Below, piece after piece: positions 11,946 through 22,923 of a stretch of 64,000 nucleotides of DNA. How positions within the stretch are numbered: the first letter of the stretch is position 1; each line of letters starts with the position of its first letter. Source of the DNA: Streptomyces sp. SS1-1 (GTDB taxonomy: Bacteria; Actinomycetota; Actinomycetes; Streptomycetales; Streptomycetaceae); contig NZ_WBXN01000004.1 in assembly GCF_008973465.1 (NCBI RefSeq), positions 1,798,001-1,862,000 on the forward strand, written 5' to 3'. A program made the translations under genes and the position numbers. Below the pieces are notes generated by a model. That model was not told the origin of the DNA. It was given only the letters and a program-made list of their open reading frames with translations, and did not search any database.

Positions 11946-13141
11946 CCGGGGCCGCCCCGGCGCCCCTGGCCGGACTGCGTGTGCTCGACCTGGCCACCCT
12001 GTTCGCCGGACCCCTCGCCGCCACCCTGCTCGGCGACTTCGGCGCGGAGGTGATCAAGGTCGAGCACCCGGAGAAGCCCGACCCGTCGCGCGGCCACGGC
12101 CCCGCCAAGGACGGGGTGGGACTGTGGTGGAAGGTCCTCGGCCGCAACAAGCGCACGATCACCCTGAACCTGTCCCGGCCCGGTGGCCGCGCCACCCTGC
12201 TGCGGCTGGCCGCCACCGCGGACGTCGTCATCGAGAACTTCCGCCCCGGCACCCTGGAGAAGTGGGACCTCGGCTGGCCGGAGCTGTCGGCCGCCAACCC
12301 CCGTCTGGTGCTGACCCGGGTCACCGGCTTCGGGCAGTTCGGGCCGTACTCCCACCGCCCCGGCTTCGGCACGCTGGCCGAGGCGATGAGCGGCTTCGCC
12401 GCGCTCACCGGGGAGCCCGACGCGCCCCCGACGCTCCCGCCGTTCGGTCTGGCCGACTCGATCGCGGGCCTCGCCACCGCGTACGCCGTGATGACGGCCC
12501 TCGCGGCCCGCGAGCGCACCGGCGAGGGGCAGGTCGTGGACATGGCCCTCATCGAGCCGATGCTGTTGGCCCTCGGACCCCAGACGACCTGGTACGACCA
12601 GCTCGGCTACGTCCAGGAGCGCACCGGCAACCGCTCCGCGAACAACGCCCCCCGCAACACCTACCGCACGGCCGACGGCACCTGGGTCGCCGTCTCCACG
12701 TCCGCCCAGTCGGTCGCCGAGCGGGTGATGCGGCTCGTGGGGCGCCCCGACCTGATCGACGAGCCGTGGTTCGCGACGGGCGCGGACCGGGCCCGGCACG
12801 CCGACGTGCTGGACCGGGCGGTCGGCGACTGGATCGCCCGGCACACCCGCGCGGACGTGCTGGCCGCCTTCGAGAAGGCGGAGGCGGCGGTGGCCCCGGT
12901 CCAGGACGTCCGGGACGTGATGACGGACCCGCAGTACGCCGCGCTCGGCACCGTGACCACCGTCGACGACCCCGAGCTGGGCGCGCTGCGCATGCAGAAC
13001 GTCCTCTTCCGGCTCTCCGCCACGCCCGGCGCGATCCGCTGGGCGGGCCGCCCGCACGGCGCGGACACCGACGAGGTCCTCACCGGCCTCGGCCTGTCCC
13101 CCGCCGACCTCGCGGCCCTGCGGGAGGAGGGCGCCCTGTGA
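11942..13141 (+). CDS. CaiB/BaiF family III CoA-transferase
   Basis: 399 residues. Family III CoA-transferases move CoA between carboxylic acids through an aspartyl-CoA intermediate. The N terminus has the family start (GLRVLDLATLFAGPLAA, GAEVIKVEHP), and the likely catalytic residue is Asp172 in GLADSIAG, matching the position of Asp169 of formyl-CoA transferase. It is coupled by ATGA upstream and GTGA downstream to a CitE-type lyase. Family III transferases paired with CitE/MCL-type lyases activate and then cleave C4-C5 hydroxyacids such as malate or citramalate in known pathways; the acid used here is not visible. Confidence 0.87.
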   Translation: MTGAAPAPLAGLRVLDLATLFAGPLAATLLGDFGAEVIKVEHPEKPDPSRGHGPAKDGVGLWWKVLGRNKRTITLNLSRPGGRATLLRLAATADVVIENFRPGTLEKWDLGWPELSAANPRLVLTRVTGFGQFGPYSHRPGFGTLAEAMSGFAALTGEPDAPPTLPPFGLADSIAGLATAYAVMTALAARERTGEGQVVDMALIEPMLLALGPQTTWYDQLGYVQERTGNRSANNAPRNTYRTADGTWVAVSTSAQSVAERVMRLVGRPDLIDEPWFATGADRARHADVLDRAVGDWIARHTRADVLAAFEKAEAAVAPVQDVRDVMTDPQYAALGTVTTVDDPELGALRMQNVLFRLSATPGAIRWAGRPHGADTDEVLTGLGLSPADLAALREEGAL

Positions 13142-13989
13142 CCGGCCCGGCGGAGACCAGCCCGTACCCGCTGACCTGGCTGTACGCCCCCGGGGACCGT
13201 CCGCGGGTGGTCGCGGGGGCGCTCGCGTCGGGCGCCGACGTCGTCATCGTCGACCTGGAGGACGCGGTGGCCCCGGACCGCAAGGACCATGCCCGGGCGG
13301 CCACGGCCGAACTGCTCTCCGCGCCGGAGCACCCGGTGCCGGTCCACGTCCGGGTGAACGCCCTGGACACCCCGGCGGGGGCGCGGGACCTCGCGGCGCT
13401 GGCCGCCCTGCCGGGTCTGGCCGCGCTGCGGCTGCCGAAGGTGACGTCGGCCGACCAGATCATCCACCTCGCCGAGACCACCCCGGCCGCGGCGCCGGGC
13501 ACGACCCGGCTGCACGCGCTGCTGGAGTCGGCCCTCGGCATCGAGCGGGCGCACGCGATCGCGTCCGCGCATCCGGCCCTGCGCGGCATCTCGCTCGGCG
13601 AGGCGGACCTGAGGGCCGACCTGGGTGTACGGGGCGACGCCGGGCTCGACTGGTGCCGTTCCCGCGTCGTGGTCGCCGCGCGGGCGGCCGGGCTGCCCCC
13701 GCCCGCCCAGTCCATCCACCCGGACATCCGCGATCTGGAGGGCCTGGCGGCGACCTGCGCGCACGGCCGCGCGCTCGGTTTCCTGGGCCGCGCGGCCATC
13801 CACCCCCGGCAGCTGCCCGTGATCGAGCGGGCGTATCTGCCCACGGAGCGGGAGCTGGAGCAGGCGGAGACGATCGTGAAGGCGGCGGCGACCGACCAGG
13901 GGGCGCTGGCCCTGCCGGACGGGCGGTTCGTGGACGCGGCGGTGGTGGCGGCCGCGCGGCGGACGCTGTCCCTGGCCCGCCGCGGCTGA
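13138..13989 (+). CDS. CitE/HpcH-type CoA-ester lyase
   Basis: 283 residues, TIM-barrel lyase of the CitE/malyl-CoA lyase family, which cleaves or forms beta-hydroxyacyl-CoA. The sequence shows DLEDAVAPDRKDHAR after the first strand, the Arg of HVRVNALDT, the metal-binding Glu of LLESALGIE and the Asp in GEADLRADLG. GTG 13138 overlaps the stop of the CoA-transferase. It is the last gene of the operon, followed at once by a strong hairpin terminator. The neighbouring CoA-transferase probably supplies its CoA ester. Candidate products are acetyl-CoA plus glyoxylate or pyruvate; this is inferred from the family. Confidence 0.85.
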   Translation: MTGPAETSPYPLTWLYAPGDRPRVVAGALASGADVVIVDLEDAVAPDRKDHARAATAELLSAPEHPVPVHVRVNALDTPAGARDLAALAALPGLAALRLPKVTSADQIIHLAETTPAAAPGTTRLHALLESALGIERAHAIASAHPALRGISLGEADLRADLGVRGDAGLDWCRSRVVVAARAAGLPPPAQSIHPDIRDLEGLAATCAHGRALGFLGRAAIHPRQLPVIERAYLPTERELEQAETIVKAAATDQGALALPDGRFVDAAVVAAARRTLSLARRG

Positions 13990-13996
13990 GACACGG

Positions 13997-14027
13997 CGAA
14001 GGGCGCCCGGTGGCCGGGCGCCCTTCG
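13997..14027. terminator. Hairpin terminator between the ARH operon and lgt
   Basis: Perfect 14-bp stem CGAAGGGCGCCCGG / CCGGGCGCCCTTCG with a 3-base loop, 7 bases after the citE-like stop. It lies between convergent genes and can serve both strands. Confidence 0.85.
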
Positions 14028-14046
14028 TGCTGTGCCGGTTCGCGGG

Positions 14047-15045
14047 TCAGCCCTTGCGGGCCGACTCGGCCTCGTCGCGCGACTCCTTCGTGTCCTCGAC
14101 CGCGTCCTCGGACTCGGGCTTGGACTCTGCCCCGGTCTTGGACTCGGCCTCGGACGTCTTCCCGTCCTCGGTGGCGGCGTCGGTCTCCGCCTTGTTCTCG
14201 TCGGACGCGCCGCCCGAGTCGCCGTCGGCCGCACCGGGCTCGACGACGGGTTCCCGCCCGGGCCGCTTCTTCGCCGACACCACGATGTACAGCACGGCGA
14301 GCAGGAAGACCAGCAGCGCGGTCCAGTTGTTCAGCCGCAGGCCGAGGATGTGGTGGGCGTCGTCGACCCGCATGTACTCGACCCAGAACCGGCCGACGCA
14401 GTACGCGGCGACGTACAGGGCGAACGCCCGGCCGTGGCCCATCTTGAAACGGCGGTCGGCCCAGATCACCAGCAGGGCGACGCCGATGCACCACAGGGAC
14501 TCGTACAGGAACGTCGGATGGTAGGTGCCCGGCACCCGCCCGTCCGTGGAGGACGTGATCTCCAGCGCCCACGGGACGTCGGTGCGGCGGCCGTACAGCT
14601 CCTGGTTGAACCAGTTGCCCCAGCGGCCGAGGGCCTGCGCGAGGGCGATGCCGGGGGCGACGGCGTCGGCGTACGCGGGGAGCGGGATGCCACGGCGGCG
14701 GCAGCCGATCCACGCGCCGAGCGCGCCGAGCGCGATCGCGCCCCAGATGCCGAGACCGCCCTCCCAGATCTTGAAGGCGTCCACCCAGTCACGGCCCTCG
14801 CTGAAGTACAGCTCGTAGTCCGTGATCACGTGGTAGAGGCGCCCGCCGACCAGGCCGAACGGGACGGCCCAGACCGCGATGTCCGCGACCGTGCCGGCGC
14901 GCCCGCCCCGGGCGATCCAGCGCTTGTTGCCGAGCCAGACGGCTACGAAGACACCGATGATGATGCAGAAGGCGTAGCCGCGCAGCGGAATGGGACCGAG
15001 GTGGATCACCCCGCGCGACGGGCTGGGAATGTAGGCAAGTTCCAT
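14047..15045 (-). CDS. lgt: Prolipoprotein diacylglyceryl transferase
   Basis: 332 residues. Lgt attaches diacylglycerol to the lipobox Cys of prelipoproteins in the membrane, the first step of lipoprotein maturation. The core shows GGLGIWGA, GRWGNWFNQELYG (the Lgt signature) and HPTFLYES, with about seven membrane segments over residues 1-265. The last 65 residues are a highly charged Glu/Asp/Lys/Ser tail absent from E. coli Lgt, as is common in actinobacteria. The second lipoprotein enzyme, lspA, is also in this window at 52555-53154. It lies 86 bases downstream of the DsbA-like gene. Confidence 0.95.
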   Translation of the reverse strand: MELAYIPSPSRGVIHLGPIPLRGYAFCIIIGVFVAVWLGNKRWIARGGRAGTVADIAVWAVPFGLVGGRLYHVITDYELYFSEGRDWVDAFKIWEGGLGIWGAIALGALGAWIGCRRRGIPLPAYADAVAPGIALAQALGRWGNWFNQELYGRRTDVPWALEITSSTDGRVPGTYHPTFLYESLWCIGVALLVIWADRRFKMGHGRAFALYVAAYCVGRFWVEYMRVDDAHHILGLRLNNWTALLVFLLAVLYIVVSAKKRPGREPVVEPGAADGDSGGASDENKAETDAATEDGKTSEAESKTGAESKPESEDAVEDTKESRDEAESARKG

Positions 15046-15131
15046 GGCAAGGTCGACGCTACCCTGCCGGGCGGCACCGATGTCGGGCCGCCCGGCTACG
15101 GGTCCATAACAGGCCGTGCCCGTACGGGCGC

Positions 15132-15905
15132 TCAGCCCTTCGCGTTCTCCTCCACCATCTGCTTGAGCTTGGCCGGCGTCATCGTCTGGTCCTGGTAGAT
15201 GTTCTTGCCGTTCAGCAGGACCGTGGGCGTGCCGCTGAAGCCGCCCGCCTTGAAGGCGTCGTTGGACTTCGTCACCCAGCTGTTGTGCGTGCCGTCCTCG
15301 ACGCAGGTGCGGAAGGCGGGCGTGTCCAGGCCGTCCACCTTGGCGGCGAGCTCCAGCAGCTTGCTGTTCTTCCCGAAGGCGTCGTCGGCCTCCGGCGGCT
15401 GGTTGCGGTACAGCACGTCGTGGTACTCGACGAACTTCCCGGCGTCCTGGGCGCAGGCGGCGGCGTTGGCCGCGTTGCGGGAGCCGGTGCCGCCCATGTT
15501 GCCGTCGATGATCGTCGCCAGGTGGTACTCGACCTTGAGCTTGCCGGAGTCGGTGAGCCCGTGGATCGTCGAGCGGTAGGCGTCCTCGAAGGACTTGCAG
15601 GCCGGGCAGCGGAAGTCCTCCCAGACCGTGAGCGTCGAGGGGGCGCTCGCCTTGCCGACCGGGATGGCGAGGCCGTCCTTGCCCTGGGCGCCGGAGGGGC
15701 CGACGACCGGCCCGGCGTCGCTGCCGCTGTCCTTGCCGGCGTTGGCCGCGACGACGCCGATCACGGCGGCGAGGCCCAGCACGCAGACGACGCTCGCGCC
15801 CACGATCAGCGTGCGGCGCCGCCGGTCCGCCGCCTTCTGCTTCTCCCGCTCGGCCGCCAGCTTTTCCCGGGCGGTCCGCTTCGCGTCTCGATTCTTTTCG
15901 CTCAC
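15132..15905 (-). CDS. Membrane-anchored DsbA-like thioredoxin-fold protein (CPAC)
   Basis: 257 residues from GTG 15905. The N terminus is a basic, helical cytoplasmic stretch (Lys/Arg/Glu rich, residues 1-35), then one membrane segment (about 36-58), then an extracytoplasmic thioredoxin-4/DsbA domain with the redox motif CPAC in DFRCPACKSF and the cis-Pro region GFSGTPTVLLNGK. It is predicted to oxidise or isomerise disulfides of exported proteins. Longer starts up to 16088 would run through the trp terminator and are rejected. A paralogue with CPVC lies at 44184-45023. The ribosome site before 15905 is weak, so the exact start is less certain. Confidence 0.85.
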   Translation of the reverse strand: MSEKNRDAKRTAREKLAAEREKQKAADRRRRTLIVGASVVCVLGLAAVIGVVAANAGKDSGSDAGPVVGPSGAQGKDGLAIPVGKASAPSTLTVWEDFRCPACKSFEDAYRSTIHGLTDSGKLKVEYHLATIIDGNMGGTGSRNAANAAACAQDAGKFVEYHDVLYRNQPPEADDAFGKNSKLLELAAKVDGLDTPAFRTCVEDGTHNSWVTKSNDAFKAGGFSGTPTVLLNGKNIYQDQTMTPAKLKQMVEENAKG

Positions 15906-15917
15906 AACCGCAGGAAC

Positions 15918-15950
15918 GAACCGGGGAGGCGCATCGCGCCTCCCCGGTTC
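15918..15950. terminator. Hairpin terminator after trpA
   Basis: Perfect 15-bp stem GAACCGGGGAGGCGC / GCGCCTCCCCGGTTC with a 3-base loop. On the minus strand it follows trpA and ends 13 bases before the start of the DsbA-like gene, so it probably closes the trp transcript. Confidence 0.8.
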
Positions 15951-16026
15951 CAGGTCCACCCGTTCGAGCGACTCGTACGGAAGGCCCTTCTTCCGACGAT
16001 GTCCCGCGCCCGGCGCGCGGTACCGG

Positions 16027-16841
16027 CTACGCCTTGCGGCGCACGCCCTGCGCCAGCTCGCCGGCGAGGGCGCGGACGGCCTCGACACCGGCCGCGTCGT
16101 CCGGCGCGTCCAGCATCCCCTTGACGAAGGCGGAGCCGACGATCACGCCGTCCGCGAACCCGGCGACCTCGGCGGCCTGGTCCGCGTTGGAGACGCCCAG
16201 GCCGACACAGACGGGCAGGTCGGTGCCGGTGGCCCGGGTGCGGCCGACCAGCTCGTGCGCCTGCGCGCCGACGGACGCGCGGGTGCCGGTGACCCCCATC
16301 AGGGAGGCGGCGTACACGAAGCCGCTGCCGGCCGCGGTGATCTCGGCCAGCCGCTCGTCCCTGCTGCTCGGCGCGACGACGAACACGGTCGCCAGACCGT
16401 GCTTGTCGGCGTGCTCCCTCCACAGCCCCGACTCCTGGACGGGCAGGTCGGGCAGGATGCAGCCGGCGCCGCCCGCCTCGGCCAGCTCGGCGGTGAACCG
16501 CTCGACGCCGTAGCGGTCGATGGGGTTCCAGTACGTCATGACGAGGATGGGCTTGCCGGTGGCCGCGTGGGCCTCGCGGACGGTCCGCATCACGTCGGCG
16601 ATCCGCACCCCGCCGCGCAGGGCGATGTCGTCGGCGGTCTGGATGACCGGGCCGTCGAGCACGGGGTCGCTGTGCGGCAGGCCGACCTCGACGACGTCGG
16701 CGCCGCCCTCCAGGGCGGCCTTGACCGCCGCGATGCCGCCGTCCACGGTGGGGAAGCCGGCCGGCAGATAGGCGATCAGCGCGGACCGGCCCTCCGCCTT
16801 GGCGGCCGCGAGGGTGTCCGACAGCAGCTGGATGTTCCCGC

Positions 16842-16845
<4 letters not shown>
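16027..16845 (-). CDS. trpA: Tryptophan synthase alpha subunit
   Basis: 272 residues. TrpA cleaves indole-3-glycerol phosphate to indole and glyceraldehyde 3-phosphate and passes indole to TrpB through the complex tunnel. The catalytic Glu and Asp sit in [19 protein letters not shown], and the phosphate loop is present ([16 protein letters not shown]). The start overlaps the trpB stop as ATGA, giving coupled 1:1 synthesis. It is the last enzyme gene of the trp operon before the hairpin at 15918-15950. Confidence 0.97.
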
Positions 16846-18131
<1,286 letters not shown>

Positions 18132-18214
18132 GCGTGTACCTCACGGTGAGTGTTGATGGAAAACACGATTCGCCGTGGGGCGGGGGTGATCACCTGACTG
18201 CGGGCAGGAGCCCC

Positions 18215-18233
18215 GCGCCCCTAAGAGGGGCGC
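18215..18233. terminator. Hairpin overlapping the trpM stop codon
   Basis: Perfect 8-bp stem GCGCCCCT / AGGGGCGC with a 3-base loop that includes the trpM stop codon. It lies 84 bases upstream of trpB. It may be a weak terminator, an attenuator or an RNA-processing site setting trpB/A levels relative to trpC; which of these cannot be told from sequence. Confidence 0.5.
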
Positions 18234-18388
18234 TGCCATCGCCGCCCGTTGACCTGCCCGGGCTCGTCCCCGATGACGTAGCGCACACGACGGCCGTGCA
18301 CCCGGCGGGCGGGGGCGCGGCAGCCACGGGGGCGGCAGCCGCGCGCGAGGCGGGCGTACCGGTCCGTGGTGGTGGTCGTGGGCGTCAT
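18221..18388 (-). CDS. trpM: TrpM-like small basic protein
   Basis: A 55-residue reading frame between trpC and trpB, ATG 18388 to TAG. It begins with a Thr run (MTPTTTTT), then DRYARLARGCRPRGCR, and ends near VNGRRWQRPS; it is very Arg rich and has two Cys. A small gene called trpM occupies the same place in S. coelicolor (about 63 residues) and was reported to modulate tryptophan synthesis and differentiation. I assign this by position and character, not by alignment. Its start lies 22 bases after the trpC stop, and its end is embedded in a hairpin. Confidence 0.65.
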   Translation of the reverse strand: MTPTTTTTDRYARLARGCRPRGCRAPARRVHGRRVRYVIGDEPGQVNGRRWQRPS

Positions 18389-18409
18389 CGGGGCGATTCT
18401 AACCGGGGC

Positions 18410-19219
18410 TCAGCCGCGGCCGTGCCGCAGCGCCGGGTGCTCGCCGGCCGCCACCAGGTCGGAGACCGCGGTCTTCGGGTCCTTGCCGGTGACCAGGGAC
18501 TCGCCGACCAGGACCGCGTCGGCGCCGGAGTTGGCGTACGCGATGAGGTCGTGCGGGCCGCGGACGCCGGACTCGGCGACCTTGACGAGGGTGTCCGGGA
18601 TCTCGGGCGCGACGCGCTCGAAGGTGCCCCGGTCGACCTCGAGGGTCTTCAGGTTGCGGGCGTTGACACCGATGATCCTGGCGCCGGCGTCGACCGCGCG
18701 GTCGACCTCGTCCTCGTCGTGGACCTCGACGAGCGGGGTGAGCCCGATGGACTCGGCGCGCTCGATCAGGGACTCCAGGGCGGACTGCTCGAGGGCCGCG
18801 ACGATCAGCAGCGCGAGGTCGGCGCCGTACGCGCGGGCCTCCCACAGCTGGTACGACGTGACGATGAAGTCCTTGCGCAGCACGGGGATGTCGACCTTGG
18901 CGCGGACGGCCTCCAGGTCGGCCAGCGAGCCGCCGAAGCGGCGCTGCTCGGTGAGGACGGAGATGACGGCGGCGCCGCCCGCCTCGTAGTCGGCGGCGAG
19001 CCCGGCCGGGTCGGCGATCGCGGCCAGCGCGCCCTTGGACGGGCTGGAGCGCTTGACCTCGCAGATGACCTTGACGCCGTCGCCGCGGAGCGCCGCGACA
19101 CCGTCCTTCGCCGCGGGGGCCTTCGCCGCGCGCTCCTTGAGCTCGTCGAGGCTGACGCGCGCCTGCCGCTCCGCGAGGTCGGCACGGACTCCGTCGATGA
19201 TCTCGTCGAGCACACTCAC
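18410..19219 (-). CDS. trpC: Indole-3-glycerol phosphate synthase
   Basis: 269 residues from GTG 19219, which is preceded by GGAAGGGGG. TrpC closes the indole ring from carboxyphenylaminodeoxyribulose 5-phosphate. The catalytic Lys is in [11 protein letters not shown], the second Lys in PVLRKDF, and the phosphate-binding end reads [10 protein letters not shown] and [11 protein letters not shown]. It is monofunctional: no fused TrpF domain is present, in keeping with PriA at 24729-25454 taking the TrpF step. Confidence 0.96.
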   Translation of the reverse strand: MSVLDEIIDGVRADLAERQARVSLDELKERAAKAPAAKDGVAALRGDGVKVICEVKRSSPSKGALAAIADPAGLAADYEAGGAAVISVLTEQRRFGGSLADLEAVRAKVDIPVLRKDFIVTSYQLWEARAYGADLALLIVAALEQSALESLIERAESIGLTPLVEVHDEDEVDRAVDAGARIIGVNARNLKTLEVDRGTFERVAPEIPDTLVKVAESGVRGPHDLIAYANSGADAVLVGESLVTGKDPKTAVSDLVAAGEHPALRHGRG

Positions 19220-19354
19220 GCGAGCGGCCCCCTTCCAGACGGTTGGCTGAGAAAGCGGTTCAAAACCGATGGTCACTGCGATGGTATCCGGAGGTGGGCC
19301 GAGCCCTCGCATCCGGTTGACGCCGGTCCCAGTACCTGGACCTCCGTCGGTTGA

Positions 19355-19801
19355 TCAAGGATGCAGTCGGCCACCGAACGGCGAGTTCCGGACAACGGTG
19401 AAGAGCAGGGTCAGGGCGCCGACCGCCCACAGGTGCGCCGGGGCGAGATCGATCCGCAGCGGACGGCCCCGGACGGACCGGATCACCCAGACGGTCCACA
19501 GCACGGCGAGGAGCGCGTAGCCGGCCACGGCGAGCGCGTTGTCCTGGAGGGCGGCCGCGAGGTCGCCGTGCACGAGGGCGTGCGCGCCGCGCAGCCCGCC
19601 GCAGCCCGGGCAGAAGATCCCGGTGTACTCCAGGAGGGGGCAGGCCGGGTAGTGGCCCGGTTCGTTCGGGTCGACCGCGCCGACGTAGGCGAAGGCCCCG
19701 GCGACGGCCGCGAGCACGCCCACCGGGACGGCGACGCGGCGGGCGAGGGCGCCCGCGCCGGTCGCCGGCGTCCCGCGGCTGTCGGTGTCCACGTCGAGCA
19801 T
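19355..19801 (-). CDS. DUF2752 membrane protein
   Basis: 148 residues from ATG 19801, or 162 if ATG 19843 is used; neither has a clear ribosome site. The DUF2752 signature is plain: Cys-Pro near EYTGIFCPGCGGLRG, then AHALVHGDL and a conserved Asn. Three membrane segments are predicted (about 20-40, 85-105 and 118-135). The function of this family is unknown; in actinobacteria I recall it next to trp genes. It is 135 bases upstream of trpC and reads the same way. Confidence 0.8.
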   Translation of the reverse strand: MLDVDTDSRGTPATGAGALARRVAVPVGVLAAVAGAFAYVGAVDPNEPGHYPACPLLEYTGIFCPGCGGLRGAHALVHGDLAAALQDNALAVAGYALLAVLWTVWVIRSVRGRPLRIDLAPAHLWAVGALTLLFTVVRNSPFGGRLHP

Positions 19802-19879
19802 TGTGCCCCGGACAGGCGTGAGGGGCGCCCCCGGGCACTCCATCGGTGCCGGGTCGCCCCTCGGTGCGTCACGCGGTGG

Positions 19880-20131
19880 TCAGCCCTTGGCGCCGGCCGC
19901 CTGGCGCTCCTCGGTGGTGAGGTGCGGCTCGTGGGCGTCCTTGGGCTGGCCGAGTCCCATGGCGCTCATGACCCAGCCGACGATGCCGCCGAGGATCACG
20001 ACGCCCATACCGGCCCAGAAGCCCGCGGGCTGGGCCATCACCATGAAGGCGCCCGCCACGCAGAAACCGATGAAGGCGATCGTGACACCGGTCCAGGCGG
20101 CCAAAGTGTGACCGTGGCTGCTGCCCGCCAT
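19880..20131 (-). CDS. HGxxPAAW-type small membrane protein
   Basis: 83 residues. The N-terminal HGHTLAAW resembles the HGxxPAAW motif after which a small actinobacterial family is named, here with Leu in place of Pro. Two membrane helices follow (about residues 15-35 and 42-60) and a charged tail. It has a good GAGGAG ribosome site. It lies in the trp region between two other membrane proteins. The role is unknown; membrane proteins in actinobacterial trp operons may serve transport or complex assembly, which is speculation. Confidence 0.8.
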   Translation of the reverse strand: MAGSSHGHTLAAWTGVTIAFIGFCVAGAFMVMAQPAGFWAGMGVVILGGIVGWVMSAMGLGQPKDAHEPHLTTEERQAAGAKG

Positions 20132-20241
20132 TGCTTGCTCCTCGTTGCCGTGTACGTGTCGTACGTGGGGTGAGCCGGTCGCTCCCCGTCATTGTCCCGC
20201 ACGCGCGCGCGTGCGGTCACCGGGGGTCGCGGCCGCGGACG

Positions 20242-20874
20242 TCAGGCTCCCGTGGGGTCCTCGCCCCGGTCGAGCGCCTTCCAGATCTCCTCGGGACGGT
20301 CGGGGTCGGCGGGGCGGGCCGCGCGGCGCGGGCGCGGGGTGCCGTCGCGTTCGTAGCGGCCGGACATGCCGGGCCAGATCCGGCCGTAGCGCAGGGCGAG
20401 GAGCCCGGCGAGCAGGATCAGGGCGCCGCCGGCCGCGGCGGCGTACGGCCAGGCGGTGTGGGTGAGGGACGCGACGGTGGCGGCGGTGTCGCCGGAGGCC
20501 CGCGCGGCCTGCTCGTCGAGGGCGGAGCTGTCGGAGGCGCCCAGCAGGGCGGCGGCGACCGTGCCGGCGCCGGACAGCGCGAGCAGGGCGGCGACCAGGA
20601 CGCGGCCGGCGCGGCGCACGGCGAAGACGGCGACGAGCGCGGCGAGCCCGACTATCGCCAGGGCCGCGGGGACCCCGGTGACGTCGCTGCCCTTGGCGGT
20701 GAGGGGGAAGGAGCCGCCGGCCACCGCGGCGGTGCCCTCCGACCAGCGCTGCCGGGTGGCGAGCAGGGCCACGGCCGCGCCGAGCGCCCCGCTCAGCAGG
20801 GCGAGGGCCAGACTCAGACGGCCCGCGCGGGCGGGGCCCGGGGCTTCGGAACGGGGATGAGGAACAGCAGTCAC
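20242..20874 (-). CDS. Trp region-associated membrane protein
   Basis: 210 residues from GTG 20874, with an in-frame GTG at 20886 as alternative. Four membrane segments: about 22-42, 65-85, 92-112 and 145-165. The loop after the first helix contains RQRW and the last helix ends in RYGRIWPGMSGRYE, which fits the Trp_oprn_chp family found next to trpE in actinobacteria. The C terminus is charged (PDRPEEIWKALDRGEDPT). It is separated from trpE by a 12-bp hairpin. Molecular role unknown. Confidence 0.8.
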   Translation of the reverse strand: MTAVPHPRSEAPGPARAGRLSLALALLSGALGAAVALLATRQRWSEGTAAVAGGSFPLTAKGSDVTGVPAALAIVGLAALVAVFAVRRAGRVLVAALLALSGAGTVAAALLGASDSSALDEQAARASGDTAATVASLTHTAWPYAAAAGGALILLAGLLALRYGRIWPGMSGRYERDGTPRPRRAARPADPDRPEEIWKALDRGEDPTGA

Positions 20875-20885
20875 GTACTCCACTA

Positions 20886-20927
20886 TCACCCGAACCCGGC
20901 CCGAACGGTGACCCGGGGTTCGGGTGA
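20886..20927. terminator. Intercistronic hairpin between trpE and the membrane-protein gene
   Basis: Perfect 12-bp stem TCACCCGAACCC / GGGTTCGGGTGA with an 18-base loop, 27 bases after the trpE stop and just before the start of the downstream gene. It could be a partial terminator or an mRNA processing or stability element. There is no U-run. Confidence 0.55.
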
Positions 20928-20954
20928 CTGACGCCACGTGGCCGTCCGGAGAGG

Positions 20955-22430
<1,476 letters not shown>

Positions 22431-22441
22431 GGCGGCCGACC

Positions 22442-22840
22442 CTACTGATCCGCGGCGGGCGCGGCGGTGGCGGCGTCGCCGAGGAGGACGTCCGCGTCGA
22501 AGCAGGTCCGGGCCCCGGTGTGGCAGGCGGCGCCGACCTGGTCGACCAGGACGAGCAGCGTGTCGGCGTCGCAGTCCAGGGCGACCGACTTCACCCACTG
22601 GACGTGACCGGAGGTGTCGCCCTTGACCCAGTACTCCTGACGGCTGCGCGACCAGTAGGTGCAGCGGCCGGTGGTGAGCGTGCGATGCAGCGCCTCGTCG
22701 TCCATCCAGCCGAGCATCAGCACCTCGCGGGTGTCGTACTGCTGGGCGATGGCGGGCAGGAGTCCGTCGGCGCTGCGCTTGAGGCGTGCGGCGATCTCGG
22801 GGTCCAGCGCACTGGGCGTGCGGGGCGTGCTGGTGGTCAT
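22442..22840 (-). CDS. hisI: Phosphoribosyl-AMP cyclohydrolase
   Basis: 132 residues from ATG 22840; ATG 22849 would add three. It opens the adenine ring of PR-AMP in histidine synthesis. [10 protein letters not shown] and the metal-site [14 protein letters not shown] with ACHTG and RTCF are visible. It is monofunctional: the phosphoribosyl-ATP pyrophosphohydrolase domain is absent. It is split from the main his operon (23576-29281) by a divergent gene and instead leads into trpE. Confidence 0.95.
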   Translation of the reverse strand: MTTSTPRTPSALDPEIAARLKRSADGLLPAIAQQYDTREVLMLGWMDDEALHRTLTTGRCTYWSRSRQEYWVKGDTSGHVQWVKSVALDCDADTLLVLVDQVGAACHTGARTCFDADVLLGDAATAAPAADQ

Positions 22841-22923
22841 GCCTGCCATTGTGCCGCGCGCGGCGGGCTGCTCCGGGCGGGCGTCCACTGGGCGGACCCG
22901 GTACGCGGTCGTAGGCTGACAGC

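Noticed and set aside
15906-16088. N-terminal extension of the DsbA-like protein to 16088
   Set aside because: It would span the perfect trp terminator hairpin and adds an Arg-rich shadow sequence before a normal basic-helix start.
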